Below are positions 8,802 through 18,771 of a stretch of DNA of 64,000 nt, one piece after another. Numbering within the stretch: position 1 is the stretch's first letter; every line of letters starts with the position of its first letter. The notes below the pieces were generated by a model. That model was not told the DNA's origin. It ran no database searches and saw only the letters and a list, made by a program, of their open reading frames with translations. Source of the stretch: Streptomyces scopuliridis RB72 (GTDB lineage: Bacteria; Actinomycetota; Actinomycetes; Streptomycetales; Streptomycetaceae); assembly GCF_000718095.1 (NCBI RefSeq), contig NZ_JOEI01000006.1, positions 1-64,000 of the forward strand, given 5' to 3'. Made by a program: the position numbers and the translations under genes.

Positions 8802-11582
8802 ATGTGCCGGCCACGAGCCATCCATCGCCACCTGGGGGTGGTACGCATTCTTCCAGCCCGTGCCACGGCCGCAGAGGGCGGCGAGAACGAGGGCGGCGAG
8901 AACACCGTCGTCCCGTCGTTCGGCGCAGCCGGGGCACCGCTGGATCCGTCCGGGGACCCGCTGCTCGCGGCGAAGTTCTCGGTCCCGGCCGTCGCCCGCG
9001 GCTTCGTCCGCCGAAAACGGCTTCTGGACCGGCTCACCGACGGTACGAGCGGGCCGCTCACCCTCGTCACGGGCCCGGCAGGGGCCGGGAAGACGACCCT
9101 CGTCTCCTCCTGGACGCGGTGGGGTAAGGCCCCGGGACCGGTGGTGTGGGTGACCCTGGACTCCGGCGACACCCCCGGTGTCTTCTGGACCTACGTCGTG
9201 GACGCGTTCCGCCGCGGGCTTGCCGGGTTCCAGCGCGGACCCATCGGGCTCACCGGCGACATCGGCACGCCCGTCTCCGCCGGCAGCGTCGATCACTCGC
9301 TGCTGGTCCGCCTCTGCTCCGCCCTGGAACGGCTGCCCGAGCCGGTGGTCCTCGTGCTCGACGGCCTGGACAAGGTGCCCGACCGGGAGGTGGCATCGGG
9401 CCTGGAATTCGTCCTGGACCACGCCGGGCCGCGGTTGCGCCTGGTCCTGACCAGCCGGGTGGATCCCCCGCTGCCGCTCCATCGCTACCGTACCGAGGAC
9501 CGGGTGTACGAGATCAGGGGCGGCGACCTGGCGTTCACCCCGCACGAGGCGGCCGTACTGCTGCGCGGGCACGGCCTGGTGCCGGGCGCGGAGACCGTGG
9601 GCGCCCTCACCGGCCGCACCGAGGGCTGGGCCGCCGGACTGCGGCTGTGCGCCCTGGCCATGCGGGAGTCGGGCGACGCGGACGGCTTCGTCCGGTCGTT
9701 CAGCGCCTCCGAGCACGCGGTGGCCGACTACCTGCTCGCCGAGATCCTCGACGCCCAGCCCGCCGCGACCCGGGAACTGCTGCTCCGTGTCAGCATCCTG
9801 GACCGGGTGCACCCCGATCTCGCCAACGCGCTGACCGGGCGCGAGGACGCCGAGCTGATCCTGACGCGGCTGACACGTGCCAACGCCTTCGTCGAACCCA
9901 TCGCCGACACACGGTGGTGTCGCTTCCACACGCTGTTCGCCGAGGTACTCCACGCACACCTGCGCAGCCGGCGGCCCGGCCTGGAACCGAAGCTGCACCG
10001 CCGGGCCGCACGCTGGTTCACCGATGCCGGCCAGATCACCGACGCCCTGGCCCACGCGGCCGCGGGCGGGGACTGGCGGTACGGCGCCACCGTGGCCGTC
10101 CAGCACCTGATGGTCGGACGTCTGCTGGCCGACCCCGGGGCCGAGGGGCTCGATCGGCTCTTCTCCCGCATGCCGCCGGACGTCCCGGGGGCCGAACCCG
10201 CCCTGATCGCGGGGGCCCGCGACCTGTCCCGGCACGACTCCGCGGGCTGCCGCGCGCACCTCGCGCGGGCCGAGCACCACCTGTACCGCAGGGGAGCACG
10301 GCCCACGCCCGAGGCGCGGCTCACCCACGCCCTGCTGCGGCTGCTGTCCGGGTCGTACGAGCAGCGGCACACGGGGGCGGACGGCGCGGCGGCGGCCGAG
10401 GAGGCGGCACAGCACGTCGGGGAACTGATGGGGCGGCTGCCACCGTTCCGGATCAAGGAACACCCCGAAATCGAGGCGCTGCGACACCACGGGCTGGCCT
10501 GCGCCCTGCTGAAGTCCGGGCGCCTCGACGACGCCCGTACCGCGTTCGCGGAAGCCGTGCGGGCCCGCGCGGCCGAGGTGACGCCCCTCGTGCGGCACCA
10601 GTGCTTGGGGCAGCTCGCCCTGGCCGAGGCCATCGACGGTGCGCTGACCGTCGCGGCGGACCACGCCCGGTGCTCCCTCGGCGTCGCCGACCAGCACCGC
10701 ATACCCGAGCCCCGCCGTTCGGGGGCCGGTCACCTGGCGCTGGCCATCGTGGCGTTCGAACGCGGCGATGTCCGCGCCGCGATTCACCACCTCGATCCCG
10801 CCGAGGCGCTCCCCGACACCCGCGACGACCCGATGCTGATGACCGAGACAGCGGTCCTGTGGTCCCGGGTGGAGCTGGCGCGGGGCCGGCGGTCGGCGGC
10901 CCTCGGGCCCCTGGACGCACTCGGCCCGACCCCCCTGCCATGGCCCGCCGAACGCCGGGCCGTCGCGCGCTCCGCCGTCGCCCTGGCCCGCGGAGACCAC
11001 GCGACGGCGATCTCCGTCCTGGACGGGGCCGCATCCGGAGGCCCGTCCCGGACCGTCGCCCTCGCGCTCGCCCACCTCTCCGCCGGGCACACCGAGGCCG
11101 CTCTGCGCCTCGTCGCACCGATCGACGGCTCATCGGGGCCGCCCCTGCCCGATCGCGTACGGATCCTGCTGCTGCGGACCCATGCCACGATGCCGGACGG
11201 CGACCCCGCGGTCACGCGCGCCCTGCTCGCCCAGGCTCTGGACGCGGCACGCCCCGAACAGCTGCGACAGCCTTTCACCGAAGCCGGACCCTGGCTACGG
11301 CATCTGCTCCACCGTCCGGACGGCCCCCTCGGCGTACATGCCTGGCTCACCGCGCGGCCACCGGACCGCCAGGACAACCCGATCCTGATCGAACCGCTGA
11401 GCGGACGTGAACGGGAGGTGCTCGCGCACCTGGAGCAGATGATGTCCACCGACGAGATCGCCGCCGCCCTGCACCTGTCCGTCAACACCGTCAAGACGCA
11501 TCTGCGGGGCCTCTACCGCAAGCTGTGCGTCTCCCGCCGCCGGGAAGCGGTCGAGCGCGGCCGTGAGCTCCGCCTTCTGTGA
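8802..11582 (+). CDS. LAL/MalT-type LuxR family transcriptional regulator
   Basis: About 926 aa. Walker A GPAGAGKTT near residues 88-96 in an NB-ARC/MalT-like ATPase domain (LVLDGLD as Walker B), a long helical repeat region, and a C-terminal LuxR helix-turn-helix (LSGREREVLAHLEQMMSTDE, then IAAALHLSVNTVKTHLRGLY). Such regulators sense effectors through the ATPase/TPR part and activate transcription. The start is uncertain: ATG at 8802 follows CGGAG closely; a GTG at 8838 is an alternative. It is divergent from the lipid kinase gene and may control it or the next small gene. Confidence 0.88.
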   Translation: MCRPRAIHRHLGVVRILPARATAAEGGENEGGENTVVPSFGAAGAPLDPSGDPLLAAKFSVPAVARGFVRRKRLLDRLTDGTSGPLTLVTGPAGAGKTTLVSSWTRWGKAPGPVVWVTLDSGDTPGVFWTYVVDAFRRGLAGFQRGPIGLTGDIGTPVSAGSVDHSLLVRLCSALERLPEPVVLVLDGLDKVPDREVASGLEFVLDHAGPRLRLVLTSRVDPPLPLHRYRTEDRVYEIRGGDLAFTPHEAAVLLRGHGLVPGAETVGALTGRTEGWAAGLRLCALAMRESGDADGFVRSFSASEHAVADYLLAEILDAQPAATRELLLRVSILDRVHPDLANALTGREDAELILTRLTRANAFVEPIADTRWCRFHTLFAEVLHAHLRSRRPGLEPKLHRRAARWFTDAGQITDALAHAAAGGDWRYGATVAVQHLMVGRLLADPGAEGLDRLFSRMPPDVPGAEPALIAGARDLSRHDSAGCRAHLARAEHHLYRRGARPTPEARLTHALLRLLSGSYEQRHTGADGAAAAEEAAQHVGELMGRLPPFRIKEHPEIEALRHHGLACALLKSGRLDDARTAFAEAVRARAAEVTPLVRHQCLGQLALAEAIDGALTVAADHARCSLGVADQHRIPEPRRSGAGHLALAIVAFERGDVRAAIHHLDPAEALPDTRDDPMLMTETAVLWSRVELARGRRSAALGPLDALGPTPLPWPAERRAVARSAVALARGDHATAISVLDGAASGGPSRTVALALAHLSAGHTEAALRLVAPIDGSSGPPLPDRVRILLLRTHATMPDGDPAVTRALLAQALDAARPEQLRQPFTEAGPWLRHLLHRPDGPLGVHAWLTARPPDRQDNPILIEPLSGREREVLAHLEQMMSTDEIAAALHLSVNTVKTHLRGLYRKLCVSRRREAVERGRELRLL

Positions 11583-11690
11583 GGTGCCGGCCCTGCCGTG
11601 CGGTCACCTCCCGTGGGTGATGTGGTCCCGCCGCCCGACGGGGAGCATGCGGAGGACGGTTTTCCCGACGCGGGAGAAGCGGTGGGGCGC

Positions 11691-11888
11691 ATGCGGTACG
11701 AGTTCCGTGTCACCGGCCATGTCTCGGCGGTCCTTGCCGAGGGGTTCCCGGAGCTGGACAGGGTGCTGGCTCCCCGGCAGACGCTGTTCATCGGTGAGGT
11801 GACGGACGAGGCGCATCTGTACGGGCTGCTGAACCGCTTCCGGGATCTGGGCCTGCGCGTCGAGGAGATGCGCCGCCTCGCGGACTGA
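11691..11888 (+). CDS. Small conserved hypothetical protein
   Basis: 65 aa beginning MRYEFRVTGHVSAVLAEGFP and ending VEEMRRLAD. It resembles short proteins that often lie directly after LAL-type regulators in streptomycetes; their role is unknown. A GTG at 11682 with GGAG upstream is an alternative start adding three residues. No membrane segment. Confidence 0.65.
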   Translation: MRYEFRVTGHVSAVLAEGFPELDRVLAPRQTLFIGEVTDEAHLYGLLNRFRDLGLRVEEMRRLAD

Positions 11889-12078
11889 CACCGCCTGTCC
11901 AGCAGACCGGCAAGCTCCACAAGGCCGGAATCTCACCCGTACCGGGTGAAGCGTCCAGCCCCCGGATCACGCACGCTCGAACCGCGAGTAGATCGCGCGA
12001 GTAGCGCGAGTAGATCGGGGGGGATGGATCGGGGGGATGGCTTGGCGCGGGGGCCTGGATTGGGATTGGGAGAAGGCA

Positions 12079-12495
12079 ATGGACGGTTCCATGTACCTGG
12101 CGTACGACTATCCGGTTCTGGGCGCGTTCTGGACCATGTTGTGGATCTTCCTCTGGGTCCTGTGGTTCGTCGTGCTCTTCCGCGTCATCGTCGACATCTT
12201 CCGCGACGACACCATGAGCGGCTGGGCCAAGGCCGGGTGGCTCGTCCTCGTGATCGTCCTTCCCCTCGTCGGCGTCCTCGTGTACGTCCTCGCTCGCGGT
12301 AAGGGCATGGGCAGGCGCGAGACGGAGCATGTCCGGGCCCAGCAGAAGGCGTTCGACACCTACGTGCGTGAGACCGCCAGGGGTACGGGAGGAACCAGCG
12401 AGGTCGAGGAACTCGCGAAACTCTCGGAGATCCGCGCCAAGGGCGACATCACCGACGAGGAGTTCCGCCGGGCCAAGGAGAAGATCCTGCACTGA
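12079..12495 (+). CDS. PLDc_N / SHOCT-domain membrane protein
   Basis: 138 aa. Two transmembrane helices (about residues 12-37 and 50-70) with the FWTMLWIFLWVLWFV / WAKAGWLVLVIVLPLVGVLV layout typical of the phospholipase D-nuclease N-terminal (PLDc_N) family, then a charged linker and a C-terminal SHOCT motif (LAKLSEIRAKGDITDEEFRR, AKEKIL). ATG at 12079 has GGGAG six bases upstream; the frame is open further but without a site. Function unknown; SHOCT tails are thought to be oligomerisation modules. Confidence 0.85.
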   Translation: MDGSMYLAYDYPVLGAFWTMLWIFLWVLWFVVLFRVIVDIFRDDTMSGWAKAGWLVLVIVLPLVGVLVYVLARGKGMGRRETEHVRAQQKAFDTYVRETARGTGGTSEVEELAKLSEIRAKGDITDEEFRRAKEKILH

Positions 12496-12802
12496 CGGCC
12501 TGACGGCCTGACTGCGGCGACAGCCACGTCGGCACAGCCGGTCGGTCCTCTCCTCACAGTCCTCACAGGCGGGTCGTACGGCGATGCCGGCCCGCGGCAT
12601 TGATCCCCGTCCGTCCGGCGGATCCGCGGCCCGCGACCGCGTACGGACGGGGCCGCCGGCCAACAATCTTCGCGAGAGCAACACACAGAATACGCATAGC
12701 CTCCCGCAGAGGCCGTTACGTTGTTTCCCGCTCGATCATGAGTGCGAACTTGAACCGGTCGCCGGAATTCCTGGTGGCGCAGTCAGCACAGAAAGATCGC
12801 GG
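12496..12802. other. 307-bp intergenic region
   Basis: No gene, strong hairpin or repeat seen. It must contain the promoter for the zinc-ribbon protein gene; no confident -10/-35 pair could be picked. Confidence 0.4.
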
Positions 12803-13708
12803 ATGGACTACTGCTCCTCGTGCCGTCGGACCCTCAACGGGGCCCTGGTGTGCCCCGGGTGTGGCGCGTACGCCCCGGACATCGCCCCTCCTGGTCATCA
12901 CCAGGGTGACGCGGCACCCACAACCGTGACGGCGGCGGAGGCGTGGCAGGCGCGGGAGTTCTCGGCCTCGGCGGAGTACTACGACGCTCCTCACGCCGGT
13001 CCCGAGCCGACCGCTTCCGACGCTCACCACGCCCCCGAGGGCGCGATGGCGGACGTGTCGGACGCCGGGCCGTTCAGCGATTCCGAGTACACCGCCGCCC
13101 CTGTGCCGGAGGGCCGCGCCGCCCGGCGCCGTCAGATGGCGCGCTGGAAGAAGCAGCGACGCCGGGCCGTGGTCGCGTCGACCGTCGCGCTCGTCGGGGG
13201 CGGTCTGACCCTCGCCGTACTGCCGTCCCGGCCTTCGACCGGCCACGACACGCAGGCATCCGCGACACCGGAGCCGAAGGCCACGGCCACAACCGGGACG
13301 GACGCCACCGAAACCGACTCGTCCTCCGTACGGCCGCGCACGGAAGATTCGCAGGGATCCGGCAGCAGCGCTCGCTCGTCCGCGATCACGAGCCCGCCGC
13401 GGAAGGCCACCACCCTGGTGGCCAGGACCTCTACGAAGAACCCGCGGCAGACCACCATCGCCGCCCGTCCCACGGCGACGACGAGCGCGCAGCCTCGCAC
13501 CACCACTGCCACCGTGACGGCCGACGAGGCGCCCACCGCCAATCCGCCGGCCCCGGAGACGACGCCGCCGCCTCCCCCGCCGCCACCGCCCCCGCCCGCC
13601 GACGACTCCACAGCAGACACGCCGCCCCCGAGCCCCCCGCCGACTACGACAAAGCCGGACCGGCTCTGCGTGCTTGTCCTGTGCATTGGAGGATCGGCCG
13701 GCAACTGA
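12803..13708 (+). CDS. Zinc-ribbon, single-pass membrane protein with Pro/Thr-rich tail (SCO2400-like)
   Basis: 301 aa. N-terminal zinc ribbon C4-x2-C7...C17-x2-C20 (MDYCSSCRRTLNGALVCPGC), an acidic linker, a basic stretch RRRQMARWKKQRRRAVV, one transmembrane helix (about residues 125-142), then a long Ala/Thr/Pro-rich extracellular region with a run of nine or more prolines, ending in a Cys-containing tail (LCVLVLC). The ribbon opening matches what I recall of the streptomycete SCO2400 family, of unknown role. ATG at 12803 chosen because the conserved cysteines start there. Confidence 0.75.
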   Translation: MDYCSSCRRTLNGALVCPGCGAYAPDIAPPGHHQGDAAPTTVTAAEAWQAREFSASAEYYDAPHAGPEPTASDAHHAPEGAMADVSDAGPFSDSEYTAAPVPEGRAARRRQMARWKKQRRRAVVASTVALVGGGLTLAVLPSRPSTGHDTQASATPEPKATATTGTDATETDSSSVRPRTEDSQGSGSSARSSAITSPPRKATTLVARTSTKNPRQTTIAARPTATTSAQPRTTTATVTADEAPTANPPAPETTPPPPPPPPPPPADDSTADTPPPSPPPTTTKPDRLCVLVLCIGGSAGN

Positions 13709-13737
13709 GACTGGGGGCGCGCCCGCCCTCAGCCCCC

Positions 13738-16572
13738 TTACTCCCGCGACCGCATCGCCTCCAGAGGCCGTGCGCGCAGCACCCTCGTCGCCGGGATGCG
13801 GATCGAGAGCACGCCCGTCAGGACCGTCGCGGCGACGATGGCCGCGAAGACCCAGGGTGGGCCCGACGGCAGGGGTGTGTCGATGAGGCGCAGGGAGAGG
13901 ATCGTCAGGGGGACGGCGGCTACGGCCGTGCCGATCAGGACCGCTATGCCCGCCACCAGTGACGTTTCGAGGGCCAGCATGCGGGTTACCTGGCGGCGGG
14001 TGCCGCCCACCAGGCGGAGGAGGGCCAGTTCGCGGGCGCGGCCCGTGGTGATGGTGACGAGGGTGGTGGCGACCGAGAGGGCGACGTAGGCCAGTACGAC
14101 GGCGAGCAGGAGGCGGTTCAGCCAGGCGTTGGCCTCCATCTCGGTGTCCTGGGCCACGAGCAGGGACTCGCGGTCGCCGACGGCGAGGCCCGGGTGTTCC
14201 TTCGCCAGTGCGCTCAGGCCTGTGGCCACGGCGTCGCGGTCCGCGTCGGGGGCGGTCGCGACGAGTACGACGTCGGCGAGCCGGTCCGTCGTGTGGGGCA
14301 GTACGGCGTCGGACGGGAGGAGTACGTCGCCGAAGCCGAGGTTGGGCCGGTACAGGGCGATCACCCGGGGCTTCGTGGGGGTTCCGTCGCCCAGTACGAG
14401 GTCGACGCGGTCGCCGACCTTCTTGCCGAGCCAGAGCGCTTCGGTCTCACTCAACGCGACGGTGTCGCCGCGCAGTTCGCGCAGGCTGCCCGATGCGACG
14501 GGCAGGTCGAGCGTGCCCGTCAAGCCCGTGGCGTCGATGCCGTAGGCGGTGGACCGTGACAGTGGTTCCTCGGTGGCCTCGCGGTCGACCGCGACCACTT
14601 CGGTGGCGACCAGCGGGGTCGTCGCGGAAACGCCCGGCACGTGGCGTGCGGCCGCCGCGATGTCCGGGGCGACGCCGCCCCCGGCGCCGGCCAGCACGAA
14701 GTCCGCGACCGTCGCCGCGCGGGCCTGGTACTGCGTCGCCGTGGACAGCGTGGTCTGGCTGTAGAACTGGCTGGTCGCGAAGCCGATGGTCAGCACGAGC
14801 GGGGTGACGGCCGCCGCCAGCCGCCGGGAACCGGCCACGCTGTTGGCCGCCGCGAGGTAGCCCGCCACCCGGGAACGCCGCAGCAGGCTCGCGCCGGCGA
14901 GGCGGGAAAGCGCGGCCATCAGCCGTGGGCCGAGCAGCGCGATACCGATCAGGGCCAGCATCGAGGAGAACTGGGCGGGCACCGCGGCCAGACTCTGCGG
15001 TACGACCACGACGGCCGCGACGGCGACGAGCGCCAGGCCCAGCAGCACGTACCCGCCGATGACGCGCCCGCGCCCGATGTCGGGACGTTCCACCGCGGAC
15101 TCGCGCAGCGCCTCCACCGGCCGCACCCGCACCTGGCGCCGGGCCGCCACCCATACGGCGATCCGCGCCGCGCCGAGGCACAGCACCAGCGTGGCGATCG
15201 CGGGCGCCGGGCCGATCGACAGAGCGAAGCCGTCCTCGATCACACCGATACGGGCGAAGCCGTCGCGCAGCGCCTGCGCGGCGAGATAGCCGGGCCCTAT
15301 ACCGGCCGGCGTCGCGACCCCCGACACCAGCAGTACTTCGGTGGCGAGCATCCGGTGCACCTGGCGCGGGGTGGCGGCCACCGCGCGCAGCAATGCGATC
15401 TCCCGGCGCCGCTGGTGCACCATCAGCGACAGCGTGCCGGCCACGACGAGGACGACGATCATCAGAACGAAGCCGGTGAACGACCCCGACACCAGCGTCA
15501 GGACCGAGCGCGACTGCGCCGCGCTGAGAAACTCGACCTCGCCGCGCTCGACACCGGCCCGCACCACGACGCGTTGGCCGTCCGCACGGTCACCGTTCCC
15601 GCTGCCGCCGTACCCCTGCCCGCCGTTCCCGCTGTCGCCGTACCCCTGCCCGCCGTTCCCGTTGTCGCCGTATCCCTTCGCGGCGAGGGCCCGCTCCACG
15701 CGTTCGACGAGCGTGTCCCGGTCCTGCGACAGCGAGCGCACCATCCCGAGCAGACCGCTGTCGCCGCCCGTCGGTACGCCGGGGTCGGCGAAGACGGCGA
15801 TGGCCGCGACCGACGCGGGGTGGCCGGACAGCTCGCGCGCCCGCGCGTCGGTGAAGAACAGGGCCGACTGCCGAGGCAGTCCGTCACCCTCCGGCGGTGT
15901 CGCCAGGCCGACGACCCGGTACGGCGTGGCGCCGTCCGCCGTCGCGATCCGTACCTGCTCGCCGACACCGGTCCCCGCCCGCGCGGCGGTCGCCGCGTCC
16001 AGCACGATCTCGTCGGGACGCCGCGGTTCCGCGCCCTCGCGCAGCGCGAACGGCGTCAGCTTCGCCGTACCCCAGCCGTGGCCCAGCATCTCGCCGCCGT
16101 CCGGGCCGCCCAGCGTCCTGCCTTCGCCCGTCACCAGCGTCGCCGGGAAGCTGACTTCGCCAACCGCCGTACGTACGCCGGGAACCGCGGCCACCGTCGC
16201 GACCAGCTCCGCGGGCAGCATCGCCCGCTCGGGCAGCGACTCGACGGGGTCCGGCCCCTCGGGCAGCGGTACGGTGACCGACTGCCCGGCGCCGACGACG
16301 ACCGGGGCCGCCGCGTACCGCTGCGGCGCGATCCCGGCGAACAGCCCGGATTCCAGCAGCACCCCGCAGGCCGTGACGAGTACGGCGCCGCCGAGCACCG
16401 CGAGGAACGACGCGATGAACTGGGCGCGGCGGGCCAGGATCGACTTCCGGGCGACGTACCGGACTCCGCCGATGGATCGGCCGGGACCGGCGGGCCGGGC
16501 GCCACCGCCGGGCCGGGCGCCACCGTCAGACTTGCCGGCCCCCATGCGCCGGTCGCTCACCGCGCCCCTCAT
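13738..16572 (-). CDS. FtsX-like ABC transporter permease
   Basis: 944 aa. One N-terminal transmembrane helix (about 45-65), a large extracytoplasmic domain, a first FtsX domain of three helices, and a second set near the C-terminus: the classical 1+3+1+3 or longer layout of MacB/LolC-type exporters in actinobacteria. The extracellular part contains a Gly/Asn-rich decapeptide repeat (GYGDSGNGGQ, 30-bp DNA units at about 15595-15684). ATG at 16572 overlaps the ATPase stop (ATGA), so the two subunits are coupled. The open frame beyond 16572 is a shadow of the ATPase gene. Confidence 0.93.
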   Translation of the reverse strand: MRGAVSDRRMGAGKSDGGARPGGGARPAGPGRSIGGVRYVARKSILARRAQFIASFLAVLGGAVLVTACGVLLESGLFAGIAPQRYAAAPVVVGAGQSVTVPLPEGPDPVESLPERAMLPAELVATVAAVPGVRTAVGEVSFPATLVTGEGRTLGGPDGGEMLGHGWGTAKLTPFALREGAEPRRPDEIVLDAATAARAGTGVGEQVRIATADGATPYRVVGLATPPEGDGLPRQSALFFTDARARELSGHPASVAAIAVFADPGVPTGGDSGLLGMVRSLSQDRDTLVERVERALAAKGYGDNGNGGQGYGDSGNGGQGYGGSGNGDRADGQRVVVRAGVERGEVEFLSAAQSRSVLTLVSGSFTGFVLMIVVLVVAGTLSLMVHQRRREIALLRAVAATPRQVHRMLATEVLLVSGVATPAGIGPGYLAAQALRDGFARIGVIEDGFALSIGPAPAIATLVLCLGAARIAVWVAARRQVRVRPVEALRESAVERPDIGRGRVIGGYVLLGLALVAVAAVVVVPQSLAAVPAQFSSMLALIGIALLGPRLMAALSRLAGASLLRRSRVAGYLAAANSVAGSRRLAAAVTPLVLTIGFATSQFYSQTTLSTATQYQARAATVADFVLAGAGGGVAPDIAAAARHVPGVSATTPLVATEVVAVDREATEEPLSRSTAYGIDATGLTGTLDLPVASGSLRELRGDTVALSETEALWLGKKVGDRVDLVLGDGTPTKPRVIALYRPNLGFGDVLLPSDAVLPHTTDRLADVVLVATAPDADRDAVATGLSALAKEHPGLAVGDRESLLVAQDTEMEANAWLNRLLLAVVLAYVALSVATTLVTITTGRARELALLRLVGGTRRQVTRMLALETSLVAGIAVLIGTAVAAVPLTILSLRLIDTPLPSGPPWVFAAIVAATVLTGVLSIRIPATRVLRARPLEAMRSRE

Positions 16573-17426
16573 CGCTCCCCCAGATGCGTCATCCGCGCCG
16601 CCACCGACTCCGCCGTCGGCGCGTCGAGTTCGCCGACGATCCTGCCGTCGGCGAGGAACATCACGGTGTGCGCGTAGGACGCCGCGACCGGATCGTGGGT
16701 GACCATCACGACCGTCTGCCCGAGCGAGTCGACCAGCCCCCGCAGCAGCCGCAGCACCTGCGCGCCCGTGCCGGTGTCGAGCGCGCCCGTCGGTTCGTCG
16801 GCGAAGACGACATCGGGCCGCGTCACCAGCGCGCGGGCGATCGCCACCCGCTGCTGCTGGCCGCCGGAGAGCTCGCTCGGCCGTCGCCCGAGCAGTTCGC
16901 CGAGCCCGACCGCGCCCGCGATCTCCGTCAGCCATGCCGGATCGACCGACCGGCCCGCGAAGCGCAGCGGCAGGGTGATGTTGTCGCTGACGTCGAGCGC
17001 CGGGATCAGGTTGTACGCCTGGAAGACGAAGCCGATCCGCTCGCGGCGGAGTTCGGTGAGGGCCGTCTCCTTCAGCCCGCTCAGGTCGGTGTCCCCGAGC
17101 AGCACCCGGCCCGACGCGGGCCGTTCGAGGCCCGCCGCCAGGTGCAGGAACGTGCTCTTGCCCGAGCCCGACGGACCCATCACGGCGGTGAACGCGCCAC
17201 GCGTGATCCCGGCCGTCACCCCGTGCAGGGCGGTGACGGCGGCGGCGCCCTCCCCGTAGACCGCCGTGGCGGCCTCCAGTCGCACGGCGAAGCCGGACGC
17301 CGTACCGCCGGGCATCCCACCCCCGGACGCCGTACCGCCGGGCATCCCACCCCCGGACGCTGTACCGCCGGACGTCTCGCCGCCCGGCGCCACCCGCCCC
17401 GATATCCGTACCGGCCCTGCCGTCAT
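16569..17426 (-). CDS. MacB-type ABC transporter ATP-binding protein
   Basis: 285 aa. Walker A GPSGSGKST, signature LSGGQQQR, Walker B VVFADEP and switch histidine VTHD are all present. A 30-residue N-terminal extension carries a repeated GGTASGGGMP decapeptide (30-bp units at about 17293-17371) before the domain starts at FAVRLEAATAVY. ATG at 17426 has GGAGGGG six bases upstream. Partner of the FtsX permease downstream; divergent from the kinase/regulator pair, which probably controls it. MacB-type exporters handle peptides, lipids or antibiotics. Confidence 0.95.
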   Translation of the reverse strand: MTAGPVRISGRVAPGGETSGGTASGGGMPGGTASGGGMPGGTASGFAVRLEAATAVYGEGAAAVTALHGVTAGITRGAFTAVMGPSGSGKSTFLHLAAGLERPASGRVLLGDTDLSGLKETALTELRRERIGFVFQAYNLIPALDVSDNITLPLRFAGRSVDPAWLTEIAGAVGLGELLGRRPSELSGGQQQRVAIARALVTRPDVVFADEPTGALDTGTGAQVLRLLRGLVDSLGQTVVMVTHDPVAASYAHTVMFLADGRIVGELDAPTAESVAARMTHLGER

Positions 17427-17551
17427 GATCCGCCCCTCCACCAGGAAATCGTTATCGTGACGGTAGGCCGGAGCCGTTGGCGTGAACGATCCCGTACATG
17501 CCAGGATCGAGGGTGGAGCCAACTCCACCACGCACCAGGGGGCAGCCCGAC

Positions 17552-18766
17552 GTGACCCACCCCACCGCGGGGCAACCCCGGCCACGGCTGCGCGAGTTGA
17601 AGTTCCTCGCGGTCGGTGCCGGCACCGGCCTCGTGTCGTGGTTCGTGCTGGCCGGGCTGATCCTGAGCGTGGCGCCGGTCGTCACGCTTCCGCTGCTGCC
17701 CCGCACCGCACGGGCCGCGCGCCGCCTGGCGGCCTTCGAACGCCGCCGTACCGGCGAGTTCCTCGGCACGCCGATCGCCCCGCCCCAGCCGCTCGACGGC
17801 GACGACATCGGCGCCGTACTGACGAGCCCCGACATGCGCCGTGACGTGAGCTGGCTGACCCTCCAGGCCACGCTGGGCACGCTGGCGGGACTGGTGGCGG
17901 TCAGCGCGCCGGCGGGCGTCGTCCAGAACGTGGTGATCGCCGCGCTCTGGCCGTATCTGCCCGAGGTCACGACGACGCTGAACCACCCGGTGGAGTCCTG
18001 GGGCGACGCGACCCTCGCGCTGGCCACCGCCGCCGCGTACGGCACGGTGGGGGCGCTCCTCATACCGACCCTCGCCCGGTGGTACGCGCGCATCAGCGCC
18101 GTACGGCTCGCGCCGCGCAGGATCTCGCTCGCCGAGCGCCTCGCCGAGGTCACGGCCACCCGGGCCGCCGCGCTCGAAGCGCACGGCACCGAGCTGCGCC
18201 GGATCGAACGCAACCTCCACGACGGCACGCAGAACCGTCTCGTCGCGGTCGTGATGCACCTCGGGATGGTGGAGCGCGCGCTGCACCGCGACCCGGAGTC
18301 GGCCCTGCCGATGGTGCTCACCGCCCAGAACGCGGCCACCGACGCGCTCAGCGAACTGCGTGAGGTGGTGCGCAGTATCTATCCGCCGGTGCTGATCGAC
18401 CGCGGTCTGCCGGGCGCGGTGAGCGCGCTGGTGTCGCACTGCGCGATCCCCGCCACGTACGAGGCGCGGGACCTGCCCCGCGCGCCCGCCGCCGTGGAGG
18501 CCGCGGCCTACTTCGTGGTGGCCGAGGCGCTCACCAACGCCGTCAAGCACAGCGGGGCGCGGCAGATCACCGTGGTCCTGCACGCCGACGACGGCCTGCT
18601 CACCGTCGAGGTCACCGACGACGGCCAGGGCGGGGCCGACGAGACGCTCGGCACCGGACTGCTCGGTATCGAACGCCGGGTCGCCGCCTTCGACGGTACG
18701 ACCCTGCTCCACAGCCCGCTCGGCGGACCCACGGTCCTGCGGGCCGCCATCCCCCTAGGAGTCTGA
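17552..18766 (+). CDS. Two-component sensor histidine kinase (NarL/DesK-type)
   Basis: 404 aa. Several N-terminal transmembrane helices, then a HisKA_3 phosphoacceptor helix (RRIERNLHDGTQNRLVAVVM, with the H in LHDG) and a C-terminal HATPase domain (EALTNAVKHSG, DDGQGG, GTGLLGIERR). GTG at 17552 has AGGGGG at 9-nt spacing; the frame is open upstream without a site. The response regulator follows after 5 bp. The divergent FtsX-type exporter is the likely target. Confidence 0.92.
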   Translation: MTHPTAGQPRPRLRELKFLAVGAGTGLVSWFVLAGLILSVAPVVTLPLLPRTARAARRLAAFERRRTGEFLGTPIAPPQPLDGDDIGAVLTSPDMRRDVSWLTLQATLGTLAGLVAVSAPAGVVQNVVIAALWPYLPEVTTTLNHPVESWGDATLALATAAAYGTVGALLIPTLARWYARISAVRLAPRRISLAERLAEVTATRAAALEAHGTELRRIERNLHDGTQNRLVAVVMHLGMVERALHRDPESALPMVLTAQNAATDALSELREVVRSIYPPVLIDRGLPGAVSALVSHCAIPATYEARDLPRAPAAVEAAAYFVVAEALTNAVKHSGARQITVVLHADDGLLTVEVTDDGQGGADETLGTGLLGIERRVAAFDGTTLLHSPLGGPTVLRAAIPLGV

Positions 18767-18771
18767 CGCCT

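Noticed and set aside
8661..11090. Long minus-strand frame opposite the LAL regulator
   Set aside because: The regulator has clear Walker and LuxR motifs on the plus strand; the antisense frame shows none.
16573..16935. N-terminal extension of the FtsX permease frame
   Set aside because: It lies inside the ATPase gene in another frame; the ATGA overlap at 16569-16572 gives a natural start.
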